DNA from: Planctomycetales bacterium
GTDB taxonomy: Bacteria > Planctomycetota > Planctomycetia > Isosphaerales > Isosphaeraceae
Length of the DNA: 64,000 nt
Assembly: GCA_027451885.1 (NCBI GenBank)
Contig: DAIDHX010000218.1
Span: forward strand, 1-64,000
Direction: 5' to 3'
This document shows positions 54,697-64,000 of the stretch, in pieces; position 1 is the first letter of the stretch; each line of letters starts with the position of its first letter. The notes below the pieces were generated by a model. That model worked only from the letters and a program-made list of their open reading frames with translations. It did not search any database and was not told where the DNA came from. Both the position numbers and the translations under genes were made by a program.

Positions 54697-55362
54697 ATGG
54701 ATATTCTGGTCTCACGCTCGACGCGCCGGACGTTCCTGGGAGCACTTGCCGCAAGCGCATCGGTCTTTCAGGTTCGAGGCGCCTTCGCCGATGAGCTCGA
54801 GCGCACCCCCCGAATGACCGAGGGCCCGTTCTATCCCCGCAAGCTGCCGCTCGACACCGACAACGACCTGCTCCGTATCAACGACGCCGCAACCCCCGCG
54901 CTCGGCGAGGTGACCCACCTCGGCGGGCGCATCCTCGACGCCAAGGGAGACCCAATCCGAAACGCGATCGTCGAAATCTGGCAGGTCGACAACACCGGGC
55001 GCTACCTCGAGCAAAAGAACCGGGGCGATGACGGCTACGACGCGGGCTTCCAGGGCTATGGCCGGTTTCTTACCGGTTCCTCGGGAGAGTATTACTTCCG
55101 CACCATCAAGCCAGTCGTCTACCCTGGCCGCCAGGCGCCTCACATTCATTTCGGCGTCACACTCCCCAGGGAAGAAACCTGGACAACACAGTGCTTCATC
55201 AAGGGGCACCCGGGCAACGCACGCGACGGCATCTTTCGCGAACTGCGCACCAGGCGCGAGCGCGAGCTGGTTCAGATTGACTTTTCGCCCATCAAGGACT
55301 CCCGCGCGGGCGAGCTCGCCGCCAGGTTTGACATCGTTATGGGGCACACTCCGAAGGATTGA
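54697..55362 (+). CDS. Tat-exported intradiol ring-cleavage dioxygenase
   Basis: The 221-aa protein starts with a Tat-type signal (STRRTFLGALAASAS). The mature part has MTEGPFYPRKLP, LGGRILDAKGDPI and NAIVEIWQVDNTG, the core of protocatechuate 3,4-dioxygenase beta-like proteins. The non-haem iron ligands are expected as a tyrosine in NTGRYLEQ, a tyrosine in VVYPGR, and the two histidines in APHIHF. It would open catechol-like rings, but exported members of this group are poorly characterised. A GGGAGA ribosome site supports the ATG at 54697. Confidence 0.85.
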   Translation: MDILVSRSTRRTFLGALAASASVFQVRGAFADELERTPRMTEGPFYPRKLPLDTDNDLLRINDAATPALGEVTHLGGRILDAKGDPIRNAIVEIWQVDNTGRYLEQKNRGDDGYDAGFQGYGRFLTGSSGEYYFRTIKPVVYPGRQAPHIHFGVTLPREETWTTQCFIKGHPGNARDGIFRELRTRRERELVQIDFSPIKDSRAGELAARFDIVMGHTPKD

Positions 55363-57282
55363 AGCCGCCCGTGCAACCCCTCTCGAAGCACACCGCGGTC
55401 GACAAGAGACGCCACAACCACGCCCCCTCCGCTCACACAGGGTGAGAGGGGCCGCGCCCGCACGCGAACGGCCACCCGGCCTGTCCCGGACGCGGGCAGA
55501 CTTGCGGAGAGACCATTGCCGTGGACGACCCGCGGGCGCCAACCGCGGGCCGCCGACACAAACCGCCCAGTTGTCAAGGAACGCGTTCAGGGACGATTCC
55601 CCCCATCTGTTCTCTTGAGACCCTTGCGGGCCTCGTCATGCTCTCGTCAGTCGATCAACGGCACCATCTCGGAACGATGCGGCTGGTGCCAGAAGGCGCA
55701 CGATTTTTGGCTTCGTTTCGGCGCGTTGGCTTCGCTCCGCGCGGGCGCAATGGGTTCGGTTCGCAGTCGACTTTTCTCGTTTGATTGCTTCACGTTGTGG
55801 CGCGCCTTGGTTCGATTTTGCGCCGCGGTGGGTTCGCTCTGCGCGAGCGCGGTGGGTTCGCTCTGCCAGAGCGCGGTGGGTTCGGTCCGCGCAGGCGCCT
55901 TGGGCTCGGTCTGCGCGAGCGCGGTGGCTTCGGTTTGCGCGAGCGCGGCGGCTTCGGTCCGCGCGGGTGAAGCCTGGTGATCGATCACGTCATCCGACCG
56001 CGGACCCTGTATAACCGCGCATAACATGCGAATTCTCGAATTCCTCATTCGCGGAGCGCATGGGCGATTCGGACCCGAGATGGTTCGCGGGTGTGGGCGC
56101 TTCAGTGCGTGATTACAGGTGGCGTCGATGTGTCTGGGCGACGATGTTTGAGCGCGCGTGACGGACTCGGATATCGCTGAGATGCGTCCTTCAAGCAGTA
56201 AGACGAACGAGGACTCGGGCCGCCTTCCCGGTTCTTCCCAACATCAACTTAACGCACAAGAGCCTGACCTGAGAAACATTGGCCCAGATTCCGGCCTGGC
56301 TGGATCTGCCTGCGCTGGGCGTGAGGGTTGGCATGAAGATCGCGGCTCACGCGGCCCAGGGGGGCGGGCAGCGCCAACTCATCGCGACCATGTGTGGCCT
56401 TGTACTCCTTTTTTGTACTCCTTTTGTACTCCCCTCACCGAGGCACTTTGTGTCCTTCTAAACCACTAGACACTCTATGTCCTTGTAACCCACCCTACTA
56501 TTACCTACTATTACTCGCCCTACTCATTGTCGTCGATGACGAGACGAGCCGCCGGGCCTGGTCCGACATCGTCCACCTGGCCAGAACTCACCTCGCCGTG
56601 GTAGGACAGGCGGAATCCACTTGACGTCGCGTCGTGCTCGTAAAGGTCGTGCCCAGCCTGCGATCAGGACGACATCGGGGCCTCGCACCGCCTGTCACTG
56701 TCCCGATTCCCCACATCCTCCCCGCCACACTCCGGGAAGCCCCCCGATGCGCCTTCCCGGCGTGTTCCATGGCGTCCGACACCATCCTCCAAACGCGGGC
56801 CGTGGACGCAATCCGCAGAGCACTCGGTCCCGCATCAACGGATTCGTTGAATCTTTGATGGATTCTCACAAGTTCCTTGACTACCAGCACCACACCTATT
56901 AAGAATCGTTCACAGAGTTGCGATGCGGCTCCCAGCCAAACCCGTAGATCGGCATGGCTCAAATTCCAGAGATTTGGTGATATGAGCAGCCTCCAGCCTC
57001 CAGGCGCCGGTTCCCAGCCTCATCGTCGCGAGAGCTGCGCGTGTCCGTTGAGCCTCTCGAATCCCTCCAGATGTAACGTGGTGGTCCAGTCCGGCTTGAT
57101 CTCGGCCGGCACACCCACTTCCAGTCGCTCGGCAACCCACACGTTCAGGTTTAGTGTCGGCCCTCAGGGTCGTATCAGATGTGGATACCCCGCAAGACCG
57201 ATAATCAGCCATTTGAGCGGCAACCGAGCAAGACCGATCCATGTCCCTGTCGACTCTTCCTTCGCACGTTGAGGAGTTCATG
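55363..57282. other. Gene-poor stretch of 1.9 kb
   Basis: No gene here is convincing. It contains the 24-bp tandem array at 55825-55968 with degenerate relatives from 55723, three TGTACTCC units with T-runs (56401-56432), a duplicated CTACTATTAC (about 56490-56515), and a GAATTC-TC-GAATTC palindrome (56030-56043). Composition around 56390-56530 is clearly more AT-rich. Several frames of 80-130 codons are open but lack ribosome sites. It may be decayed DNA or hold an unrecognised RNA. Confidence 0.5.
55825..55968. repeat. 24-bp tandem repeat, six units
   Basis: Six consecutive 24-bp units (consensus near GCGGTGGGTTCGGTCTGCGC plus GAGC) give an 8-residue period in both strands: AVGSLCAS on the plus and SEPTALAQ-like on the minus strand. 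Two degenerate units lie at 55723-55770. The minus frame (133 codons, 56048-55647) carries the repeat as Ala/Thr/Glu/Gln-rich units and may be a real low-complexity protein; evidence is insufficient to call it. Confidence 0.8.
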
Positions 57283-57558
57283 ATGCGTGCGTTGACTGCT
57301 GCGCGGCTAGAGATGATCGTCCTTGCGGTTTTGGTTGTAAATACACTCCATGGCGCGAGATTGGCCTGGGCCGGCGATGCACCGGTGAGTTGCAGCGTTG
57401 GCTTTCCTTACAGGGCTTGCACAGCCACCTGCGCGGCGGGTAGCACTCCTTGCTGTGCCGCCGGCGGTATCTCTAGCCAGTGCATTTGCTGCAAGCCAGC
57501 TACCCCAAATTGCAACACACTCAACATTCTTGGTGTCGCGACGGCCAAATGCAGTTAG
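57283..57558 (+). CDS. Secreted cysteine-rich small protein, 91 aa
   Basis: A signal peptide of about 34 residues (MIVLAVLVVNTLHG core, cleavage near RLAWAG) leaves a mature part of about 57 residues with ten cysteines, including two CC pairs. This implies a compact disulphide-bonded or metal-binding peptide. No family is recognised. GAGGAG stands six bases before the ATG at 57283. It precedes an anchored protein and a DUF1573 protein on the same strand. Roles as a toxin, structural or signalling peptide are all possible. Confidence 0.7.
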   Translation: MRALTAARLEMIVLAVLVVNTLHGARLAWAGDAPVSCSVGFPYRACTATCAAGSTPCCAAGGISSQCICCKPATPNCNTLNILGVATAKCS

Positions 57559-57808
57559 GTTGCCGGGGTCGCAGGACGCCGATGCGCCAAGTTGTTCTCT
57601 CTGACTGGTCGACCGGTCGCTGCTTTGCGTGGCTGTACGCGAAATCCGCCCCACGCGTGGGCGTGCCGCAATATCAACATAACCGCTCTCTGGGGGTGGG
57701 CAACTTCCGCAGTTCTCCCGGGATGAGCCGCGAGAATGCTGGAAATCGACTCACCCCTCGTAAGCATGGATTCTTCAAGGAAAGGCGAAGGAAAGGAGTT
57801 TCTTGCCG

Positions 57809-58699
57809 ATGTCTTTTCCATCGCGTCGGCGCGTGATTGTTTTGACTCTGATCAGCGTTCTCCTTGCGATTAATCTCTATTTCGGTTTCCACCGGGGAGG
57901 GTCTGACCCGATCGCTGACCAGGAACTCGCCGACCAGCGCACGAGAGACACATTACTCGAGCGCTGGGCCTCGGCCGCCGGCGTTCCGTTGAAGGATGGT
58001 CCCGAGCTTCTGCAAGCGATTCAACGCATTCCCACCAACGATTGCATGACGCTGACAACAGATGCCAGGCTGGTCGAACCCAGCGCCTTGCCCCCATCGT
58101 CCCATGACGATCTGATTCATGCGATTGGTCAGTTCCTCTTGTGTTATTCCTCGCAGGTTGCCGGGGATCCGAACTCGCTTTTCAATCTCATGTCGGCAAG
58201 AAAGGAGCAACTCCCGCGGGAGACGGTCGAGTTGTTGAGAACCTTAATGGTCAACGAAGGGGGGAAGTCGAGGGCAGAGCTTGCATCAAAAACCGCACCC
58301 GAGATTCTTGCAACATACCTCGGGCTAGTCCAATGCGAGCGACCGATGTCGGAGCTGCTTGTGGAGGAAAGCTGTCTGTCGATACGGGACGTCAAGCACC
58401 TCGCAACCGAAGGAAGCCAGGGAGGGTTTTCACGAGAAGATCATCGACTGTGGAACAACCAGGTCGGTTTGAGCAAACTTTCTCGGGCCGCTCGCACTGT
58501 GGAGCAGGAAGCCATGTCGAGGGGCAGCGTTTTGATGGCCCATGCCAGGCTGCTGGTCCGACATGACGCGGATCATTTCGCCATCTCGTTTCCTTATCAT
58601 CTGGAACTCTGGTACGACACAACGGAGAGAGCGTGGCATTTTCACTCTCTGGAGTACTTTCCGACTTCCACAAGTACGACCACGAGAATCATCTTTTAG
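57809..58699 (+). CDS. Signal-anchored protein of unknown function
   Basis: The 296-aa protein has one N-terminal membrane helix (VIVLTLISVLLAINLYFGF) and a soluble domain of about 270 residues that I do not recognise. It contains scattered cysteines and ends in LWYDTTERAWHFHSLEYFP, a beta-hairpin-like stretch. AAGGAG lies ten bases before the ATG at 57809. It is 58 bp upstream of the DUF1573 gene and probably in the same operon. Confidence 0.65.
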   Translation: MSFPSRRRVIVLTLISVLLAINLYFGFHRGGSDPIADQELADQRTRDTLLERWASAAGVPLKDGPELLQAIQRIPTNDCMTLTTDARLVEPSALPPSSHDDLIHAIGQFLLCYSSQVAGDPNSLFNLMSARKEQLPRETVELLRTLMVNEGGKSRAELASKTAPEILATYLGLVQCERPMSELLVEESCLSIRDVKHLATEGSQGGFSREDHRLWNNQVGLSKLSRAARTVEQEAMSRGSVLMAHARLLVRHDADHFAISFPYHLELWYDTTERAWHFHSLEYFPTSTSTTTRIIF

Positions 58700-58757
58700 G
58701 CAGGACCGTCGTACTTACTGCGAGAAAAGCGCGGACCATGGGGGGAGGTGGGTTCTA

Positions 58758-59873
58758 ATGGTCTCGGGCACATCACAGTCTGATCTGCCTGCCCCAGGTC
58801 ATGGTCCAGTCGCTGAAGCTGGGCGGCATCGCTTTGTCCCCGGCAAGGCTTCACTGATTCTCTACGGCTGCATGATCTTGCTCACTGCTTATACCGTACA
58901 GGATCCCGCGCGGTCCGCCTGGCGCATGGCTGTCGGACAGCTCAGGCGAATCGACGAGCGTTCCCTTGCGTTCGAGTCGTACGTCGTTGGGCTTGGACGC
59001 GTGCCACTCGATGTCATAAGTTCCCGGTCGATTTCGCTGACGAATATGTCACATTACACCCTGCATCTTGCTAAACCGCGGGGCGACTGTGGTTGCATCT
59101 CCCTTTCGCTGGACTCCGAGGTACTTCCGCCAGGCAAGGCGACTGTCTTGAGGGTCTCGGTTCGGGCACCATCAACCCCGCAGAAGTTCGCCAAGCATGT
59201 AACTATTCAGTGCCAGGAATCGAAGGAGCAATCCTGGGTACTGACACTCACAGGCGATGCGGAGGCCGACGTCTGGGCATCCCCGCCGAGGATCGAGATT
59301 GAATATGGCGGAGCTCAGCAACTGACCTCGCGCGTGGTCATTCACTCGAATCAGATGCTCCAACAGGTAGAGTCGGGCTCCCCACTCATCGTGCTCGAGG
59401 GGCAAGTCGACGCCGAACCCTCGGCGGGGAGGTTTACGAAGGTGGTCACGTTTCGACTCGACCAGGACAGAATGGACGCGGGAGGGGAGCGGAGAGGAGC
59501 TTCGTTTCTCCTCGTCAGGGCGAAATCAGGGTCCGCTCCGGTACTCGAGGTGCCTGTGCAATGGAGGCCGCGAGCCCCCCTCCTCTTCGTCCCTTCGACA
59601 CTCGAGATCAAGAGCGACTACGGTGATCCCATTCAGGTAAATGTGACCGTCTTTCTCCGCGATAGAACTCAGCCGTCCGAGAGTGTCCTGATCCAACCTC
59701 AGGTGCCATGGCTGAGCATTTCGGATCGAAAGAATTTTCCAGGTTCGATCACCCTCACTCTTACCATCTCACAAGATTCTGGTGCCAAGGATTTCGAAGG
59801 GGGTCTATTGACTCTCGAGACCAAGGAAGGTCGGATGGATTACAGATGCGTTCTGAAGCGTGCCAGGCAATGA
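58758..59873 (+). CDS. DUF1573-containing membrane-anchored protein
   Basis: The 371-aa protein has a membrane helix at about residues 30-50 ([15 protein letters not shown]) and an Ig-like DUF1573 domain with [22 protein letters not shown] followed by [16 protein letters not shown]1573 domains are abundant in planctomycetes and Bacteroidetes and resemble cell-surface beta-sandwich domains. A second beta-sandwich fills the C-terminal part. A GGGAGG ribosome site supports this start. Confidence 0.8.
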   Translation: MVSGTSQSDLPAPGHGPVAEAGRHRFVPGKASLILYGCMILLTAYTVQDPARSAWRMAVGQLRRIDERSLAFESYVVGLGRVPLDVISSRSISLTNMSHYTLHLAKPRGDCGCISLSLDSEVLPPGKATVLRVSVRAPSTPQKFAKHVTIQCQESKEQSWVLTLTGDAEADVWASPPRIEIEYGGAQQLTSRVVIHSNQMLQQVESGSPLIVLEGQVDAEPSAGRFTKVVTFRLDQDRMDAGGERRGASFLLVRAKSGSAPVLEVPVQWRPRAPLLFVPSTLEIKSDYGDPIQVNVTVFLRDRTQPSESVLIQPQVPWLSISDRKNFPGSITLTLTISQDSGAKDFEGGLLTLETKEGRMDYRCVLKRARQ

Positions 59874-60133
59874 GTGCGGCAGGAGGCAGCCAGGCAGTCG
59901 CTCCCGCATGGTGCGCCGCGGCTCGGTCCAAGGACTTGAGGCCCTCGTCGCGGCCATGCGGAGTGACCACGCCCGCCTGGGCCGTGGATCCGGCGAGGAC
60001 TCGATCTGGTAAATCAAAACTCGCAAGCGCGACGGATCGATTCGAGATCCTTCAGCCCTGGCTTGGCGATGGAAGAGCCCCGTGTGATTGCGGCCTGGCA
60101 AGAAATCCCAGCGTTAGCTCAGGAGAATGCGTC

Positions 60134-61189
60134 ATGCATTCGAGCAGGAAGCTTCGCCCCTCGAGCACGGCATTCACGCTCATCGAGGTCCTGGCCACGA
60201 TCGCGATAATCGGATTGCTCGCGGGTCTTTTGCTTCCCGCCGTTCAATCCGCCCGAGAGTCCGCGCGGCGTGCGAGCTGCACCAATAATCTCAAACAAAT
60301 CGCACTCGCACAGGCGGAATACCATGATCGATCCGGGGTGTTCCCGCCTGGCACTCCCATGGCCTGGTACCCCGACGTCGGCTTCAAGGCCGGGCCCAGC
60401 ATTCTGGTCGCCGCTCTCAACGAAATCGGGGAGACCCCCCTATATAATAGCATCAATTTTAACCTGAATATCTACACATACTCCAATGCCACCGCACACA
60501 TGACGTCTGTCTCAGTCTTCCACTGCCCGAGCGATCCGGCTGCAAACCGGCTGACGATCTATCCTGGGCAATATCTGGACAATCCTCCGGGTACGTTCAT
60601 CCTCGCGCACACAAGTTACCTGGGATCGGCTGGGGTCTATTATCACCTTACCTATTCGCTCCCCCTGCTCGCGCAACTGACAGCCCAGGATGACGGCGTT
60701 TTCTTTGCGAACAGCCGAACGCGTTATGCCGACATCGTGGACGGCGCCAGTAATACTTTTCTGGTTGGCGAGCGGGCGTATGGGACGCTTGATTCCGCCT
60801 CGCGGCGGATCGAGGCCTGGTGGTTCGACGGATGGCTGGGCGACACGCTCTTCTGGACCTTTTATCCCTTGAACGTACGGCGGAGTCTCGTTTCGCCGAG
60901 GAGTCCCGGCGTGTATCCTTATTCTGACCCGATCCATTTCCTCCACGGGGGCTCCGCTGGGAGCTATCATCCTGGCGGCGCCAATTTTGGCTTTGCCGAC
61001 GGGTCGGTTCATTTCATCAAGGACACGGTCGCGAGCTGGCCGATGGACCCAGCGCGGGTCATGCCGTCGGGCGTGTTTGGCGATCTCGAACACCCGTACA
61101 CAACAACGCCTGGGACGCGTCTCGGGATCTACCAGGCGATGTCGACCCGAAACGGCGGTGAGATCGTGACGGACGCGGAGCGCCGTTAG
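60134..61189 (+). CDS. DUF1559 pilin-like protein (H-X9-DG type)
   Basis: The 351-aa protein has a type IV pilin-like N-terminus: [20 protein letters not shown] with the prepilin cleavage site before the phenylalanine-type FTLIE, then [20 protein letters not shown]. Near the C-terminus [16 protein letters not shown] is the H-X9-DG motif. DUF1559 proteins are found in large numbers in planctomycetes and are probably secreted by pilus-like machines. AGGAGA lies before the ATG. The 260-bp gap on its left holds nothing recognised. Confidence 0.9.
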   Translation: MHSSRKLRPSSTAFTLIEVLATIAIIGLLAGLLLPAVQSARESARRASCTNNLKQIALAQAEYHDRSGVFPPGTPMAWYPDVGFKAGPSILVAALNEIGETPLYNSINFNLNIYTYSNATAHMTSVSVFHCPSDPAANRLTIYPGQYLDNPPGTFILAHTSYLGSAGVYYHLTYSLPLLAQLTAQDDGVFFANSRTRYADIVDGASNTFLVGERAYGTLDSASRRIEAWWFDGWLGDTLFWTFYPLNVRRSLVSPRSPGVYPYSDPIHFLHGGSAGSYHPGGANFGFADGSVHFIKDTVASWPMDPARVMPSGVFGDLEHPYTTTPGTRLGIYQAMSTRNGGEIVTDAERR

Positions 61190-61706
61190 CAGCCCAGTGT
61201 TTCCTTTCGCATGTTCCTTTCGCATGCTCGGCGGCGGCGTTCCTCGAGGATCGGACGCGCAGGAAGATGCCGTGGCGCAGGATCGAAGCGAGGCTGCACT
61301 GGCCGGGCGGCTGGATCCGCGAAGGCAAGGGGGCGCGGCCTGGCGTGGGGTGATCAAGCCGGCTGTCAGGGGCGCTTGAGCTCGAAGATGTCGCCTGCGC
61401 GGCAGTAGACATCGCTCCGGAGCCGGGCGAGCGGACGCTTGCCCGACGCGTTCACGACGAACTCGGGCACGGCCTCGAGCGATCTTCACTCAGGCACTCT
61501 TTCTCCTCCTGGCCTGAATTCTCCTGCTCGCGGCTGGTCCTTGAAGGAGCGATCGGACTCGTGTCTAATACGATAAGAAAGGTAGAAAAATGTCGCCGCG
61601 TGCGAGCCTCCTCCGCATCCGGTCATTTCCAATGGATCCAAACGCTCGTAAGAGCCAGGGCCCGAGCAATTCACGAAGGCTCAATTCGAATCCCAGGAGA
61701 ACCAAC
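61190..61706. other. Intergenic stretch with a possible gene remnant
   Basis: About 517 bp. On the minus strand 61479-61374 reads as a coding-like C-terminal tail (VPEFVVNASGKRPLARL to GDIFELKRP and a stop) with a stop in frame just upstream, so it may be the remnant of a lost gene. TTCCTTTCGCATG is duplicated at 61200-61226. A weak TTGAAG/TAATAC pair (61541 and 61566, spacing 19) may drive the next gene. Confidence 0.35.
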
Positions 61707-62870
61707 ATGCGTCGTTGCGCCGTCGTCGTGGCAATTCTGTCCTGCTCGCCATGGTTCACCGTCGGCGCCCGGGCGCAAGGCCGGTTCGACCTTGAAAATA
61801 ATACTCTCTCCCGGGCGATCGACTCCATTGTCGAGAATGTCGTGAAACTGGGGAAAAAAGAGCATTTTACGGAGCTCGCCGTCGGCCTCTTCAATGACAA
61901 CGTGAACCCGAATAACACGGCGGGCAGCGGCCTCAAGAAGGCCCTCATCGACGGATTACGAAAGGCGGGTTTCAAGGTCGTTGGTCGAGCCGGGGTAACA
62001 ATCAAGGGGGAATACTCGATCCTCGAGGGGCACAAAACGGTTGAAGGCACCGATCAGGTCTTCGCCGTCGCCAGGATTTCGTTCCAGTTGCTTCGCCAGG
62101 GCCAGGCGTTCTTCGACTCCGAGAGGGATCTCGCGCTTGCAAATCGTCCTTATGTGAGCAACCCTGAAGACGTCTCGAGGCTTGGCGGCTTGAACGCGAC
62201 GATCGATCCCACCAGGCCCGCCTCAGAAAACGCCCGCCGCATGATCCGGGGGGAAGATGGGACGCCCGAGATCGAGATCAAGGGAACGGTCTTCCGTCCC
62301 AGGGGATCTCCCTACGCACTCGAGATGCTGGTCGCAAAACGCGTCCCCCAGAAAACCCCAAAATCCGAGGACTACAAGCCGCGTGAGGTCACTCTGCGCG
62401 ACGGCCGACCGTTCCTGCGCGTCTCGCCCGGCGAAGTGATTGCGATCAAGATCATCAATCAATCCGATTACGATGCCGCGGTGAAAACCTTTATCGATGG
62501 CCTCAGTCTCTTCGCATTCTGCGAAGACAAACAGATCACAACCGATTTCGTGATTCAGAACAAACTCACACAGAGTCTCTGCCTCGGCTGGTTTCGCACC
62601 CGGGACAAGGCCGACGCGTTCCAGGTTGCCGAGCTCCCCTCCGACGACTCGGATGCGCCGCTTTTGAAAAACCCGTCGGAGATCGGGTCCATTACCGTCG
62701 CGTTTGCCGCCGCCTGGGAAAAGGACGAGGACCGCCCGCGGGACGAACCCTCGGGCCGAGCCGCGTCGCTTGAGATCCGTCAAGGACCTGCCGTCGATGT
62801 GGACTACACGCTTGTGAAACGCCATATCGGGGTGATTCGGTCGTCGATCACGATACGCTACGACCGCTAG
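61707..62870 (+). CDS. Exported protein of unknown function, partner of the caspase-like gene
   Basis: The 387-aa protein has a signal peptide (VVVAILSCSPWFTVGARAQ) and two soluble parts: an N-terminal alpha/beta region (LVNDNVNP-like, SGLKKALIDGLRKAGFKVVG) that suggests an FlgO/CsgG-like envelope fold, and a C-terminal beta region (GEVIAIKIINQSDYDAAVKTF). Neither is assigned with confidence. AGGAG precedes the ATG by eight bases. It is 72 bp upstream of the caspase/FGE gene and probably forms an operon with it. Confidence 0.65.
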   Translation: MRRCAVVVAILSCSPWFTVGARAQGRFDLENNTLSRAIDSIVENVVKLGKKEHFTELAVGLFNDNVNPNNTAGSGLKKALIDGLRKAGFKVVGRAGVTIKGEYSILEGHKTVEGTDQVFAVARISFQLLRQGQAFFDSERDLALANRPYVSNPEDVSRLGGLNATIDPTRPASENARRMIRGEDGTPEIEIKGTVFRPRGSPYALEMLVAKRVPQKTPKSEDYKPREVTLRDGRPFLRVSPGEVIAIKIINQSDYDAAVKTFIDGLSLFAFCEDKQITTDFVIQNKLTQSLCLGWFRTRDKADAFQVAELPSDDSDAPLLKNPSEIGSITVAFAAAWEKDEDRPRDEPSGRAASLEIRQGPAVDVDYTLVKRHIGVIRSSITIRYDR

Positions 62871-62942
62871 GCGGTCAGGGTCCCCTGCTCGATTCCCAGG
62901 TGCGTTCGTTCGGTCCGAGGCCACTGATTGAAGGTCGAGAAC

Positions 62943-64000
62943 ATGACCGTCTCACGGCGCTGGGTCTTCCGGTCGGCGATTCTTACCTTCCCCTTTTTTT
63001 TCGCCTCAGTCGCCCGAGCCGAGGGGGAGAAATATGCGTTTCTGGTGGGTGTCGGCAAATATCCGGAGGGAAGTGGTTTCGCCTCGCTGCCTTTCTCGGA
63101 GCGAGATGTCGAGCAGCTCGCTCGCGTGCTGGTTGCCTCGGGATACGATCGGTCGCTCGTGCGCGTCTTGACGCTCGGCCGTGGCGGTGACGATCCCAGG
63201 TATCTCCCCAACCTGAAAAACATTCGCCGCGAGATCGTCGCGCTCGCCCAAAAGTGCAAGCCGGAAGACAGCATTCTTGTCGCCTTTTCCGGCCACGGTC
63301 TCACCCGGCGTGTCGGTGGAAATGGCCCCGACGCCAGTAAGACGAGGGCCTATTTCTGTCCTGTCGACGGCGATCTTGCCGACACCGCGAGCCTGCTGCC
63401 GCTCGATGCCGTTTACTCATGCCTCGAGCGGAGTCCCGCTGGCGCCAGGATCTTGCTCGTGGACGCCTGTCGCAACGATCCCACGGAAGGACGCGCGGCG
63501 GTCATCCAGTTTCAGGCCACGCCGCCGCCCCCCTCGGTTGCCGCCCTCTTTTCCTGTTCCGATAACGAGATCGCATGGGATGCCGACGACCTGGGCGGCG
63601 GCCATGGCGTCTTCTTCCATTTCGTCATCGAGGGACTCAAGGGAGACGCCGACCAACTGGCGGGAAATCGCGACGGCGTGGTCAATCTCGTCGAACTCGT
63701 CGCTTACACGCAGGACAAGGTCCCGGAATACGTCGCAGCCCGGCGCGGCAGGCGGCAGATGCCCGTCTTGCAGGGAAACACCGGCCGCCTGAACCTGCTT
63801 GATGCTCGACGCGTCGCCGCTCCGCCCGCCATCGTGACGAGCGCTGGACAGATCAGGTTGCTTCGCATCCCCTCCGGCAGCTTCCTCATGGGCGCGCCTG
63901 ACTACGACCAGGGCTCCCCGCCCGATGCCAAACCACAACACGAGGTCCGCATCACCCGCGGATTCTTTCTCGGCGAAAGCGAAATCACCCAGGCCCAGTA
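62943..64000 (+). CDS. Exported caspase-like peptidase with C-terminal FGE-type domain (partial)
   Basis: The gene runs off the window; 352 codons are visible. A signal peptide (to about VARAEG) precedes a caspase (C14) domain with catalytic His118 in FSGHG and Cys176 in VDACRNDP. From about residue 300 the sequence IPSGSFLMGAPDYDQGSPPDAKPQHEV begins a formylglycine-generating-enzyme-type (SUMF1) domain, which continues past 64000. Caspase plus FGE-like fusions are known in planctomycetes and cyanobacteria and may act in protein processing or programmed death; substrates are not known. Confidence 0.85.
   Translation, partial: MTVSRRWVFRSAILTFPFFFASVARAEGEKYAFLVGVGKYPEGSGFASLPFSERDVEQLARVLVASGYDRSLVRVLTLGRGGDDPRYLPNLKNIRREIVALAQKCKPEDSILVAFSGHGLTRRVGGNGPDASKTRAYFCPVDGDLADTASLLPLDAVYSCLERSPAGARILLVDACRNDPTEGRAAVIQFQATPPPPSVAALFSCSDNEIAWDADDLGGGHGVFFHFVIEGLKGDADQLAGNRDGVVNLVELVAYTQDKVPEYVAARRGRRQMPVLQGNTGRLNLLDARRVAAPPAIVTSAGQIRLLRIPSGSFLMGAPDYDQGSPPDAKPQHEVRITRGFFLGESEITQAQ

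Noticed and set aside
56158-56962. Several 75-125-codon frames in the gene-poor stretch
   Set aside because: None has a ribosome site, signal peptide or recognisable domain.
60512-61489. 325-codon minus frame opposite the DUF1559 gene
   Set aside because: Antisense to a clear H-X9-DG protein and Arg/Pro-rich. Rejected as a shadow.

Overview
This window looks like a chromosomal piece of a planctomycete, probably of the Isosphaeraceae type. Evidence is a high-GC sequence (by eye, not computed), a pilin-like DUF1559 protein with the H-X9-DG signature, a DUF1573 protein, a secreted caspase-fold protein leading into a formylglycine-generating-enzyme-type domain, a TPR-sulfotransferase and an NHL-repeat protein. 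No rRNA, tRNA or CRISPR array was recognised.

Layout. 1-6932 is an accessory island. Three blocks of one composite repeat (1-285, 1387-1926, 4691-5214), built on a 92-bp core present seven times, separate small cargo modules: two unrecognised small genes (536-1333), a DUF262 plus HEPN-nuclease pair (2083-4213) preceded by an Mrr-like N-terminal scrap, and a transposase cut off by the third block. A DUF3037/HipA-like kinase pair follows (5272-6932, minus). 7263-14742 is ordinary chromosome: histidine phosphatase, adenylate-kinase-like kinase, OPT transporter, TPR-sulfotransferase and a Tat-exported protein.

14770-20279 (minus) reads as one stress or dormancy operon: a promoter, an intrinsic terminator in the leader, a 43-codon upstream ORF, fructose bisphosphatase, an HPF/cold-shock fusion, a CBS protein, a coiled-coil peptide, PRPP synthetase, an alpha/beta hydrolase and a phosphoribosyltransferase. 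Divergent from it are Hsp20 and a Lon-like protease (20414-23401), so carbon flow to PRPP, ribosome hibernation and protein quality control sit together. HNH nuclease and CinA follow, then a second candidate defence pair, an AAA ATPase and a DUF3226-like TOPRIM protein (26427-28240).

28322-41863 is mixed housekeeping: B12/radical SAM enzyme, NHL protein, esterase, two MFS carriers, an AsmA/TamB-like protein, a YraN-type nuclease and a Gfo/Idh/MocA oxidoreductase. 42042-45804 is a sugar ABC importer whose binding protein appears circularly permuted: the segment that normally ends the family has moved to just behind the lipoprotein signal. A SIMPL protein, a surface-polysaccharide group (flippase, GT4 glycosyltransferase, YfhO-like membrane protein), a two-component system and an intradiol dioxygenase follow.

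55363-57282 is a gene-poor stretch with a 24-bp tandem repeat. 57283-64000 encodes envelope and exported proteins: a ten-cysteine secreted peptide, an anchored protein, DUF1573 and DUF1559 proteins, an exported protein and the truncated caspase/FGE gene.
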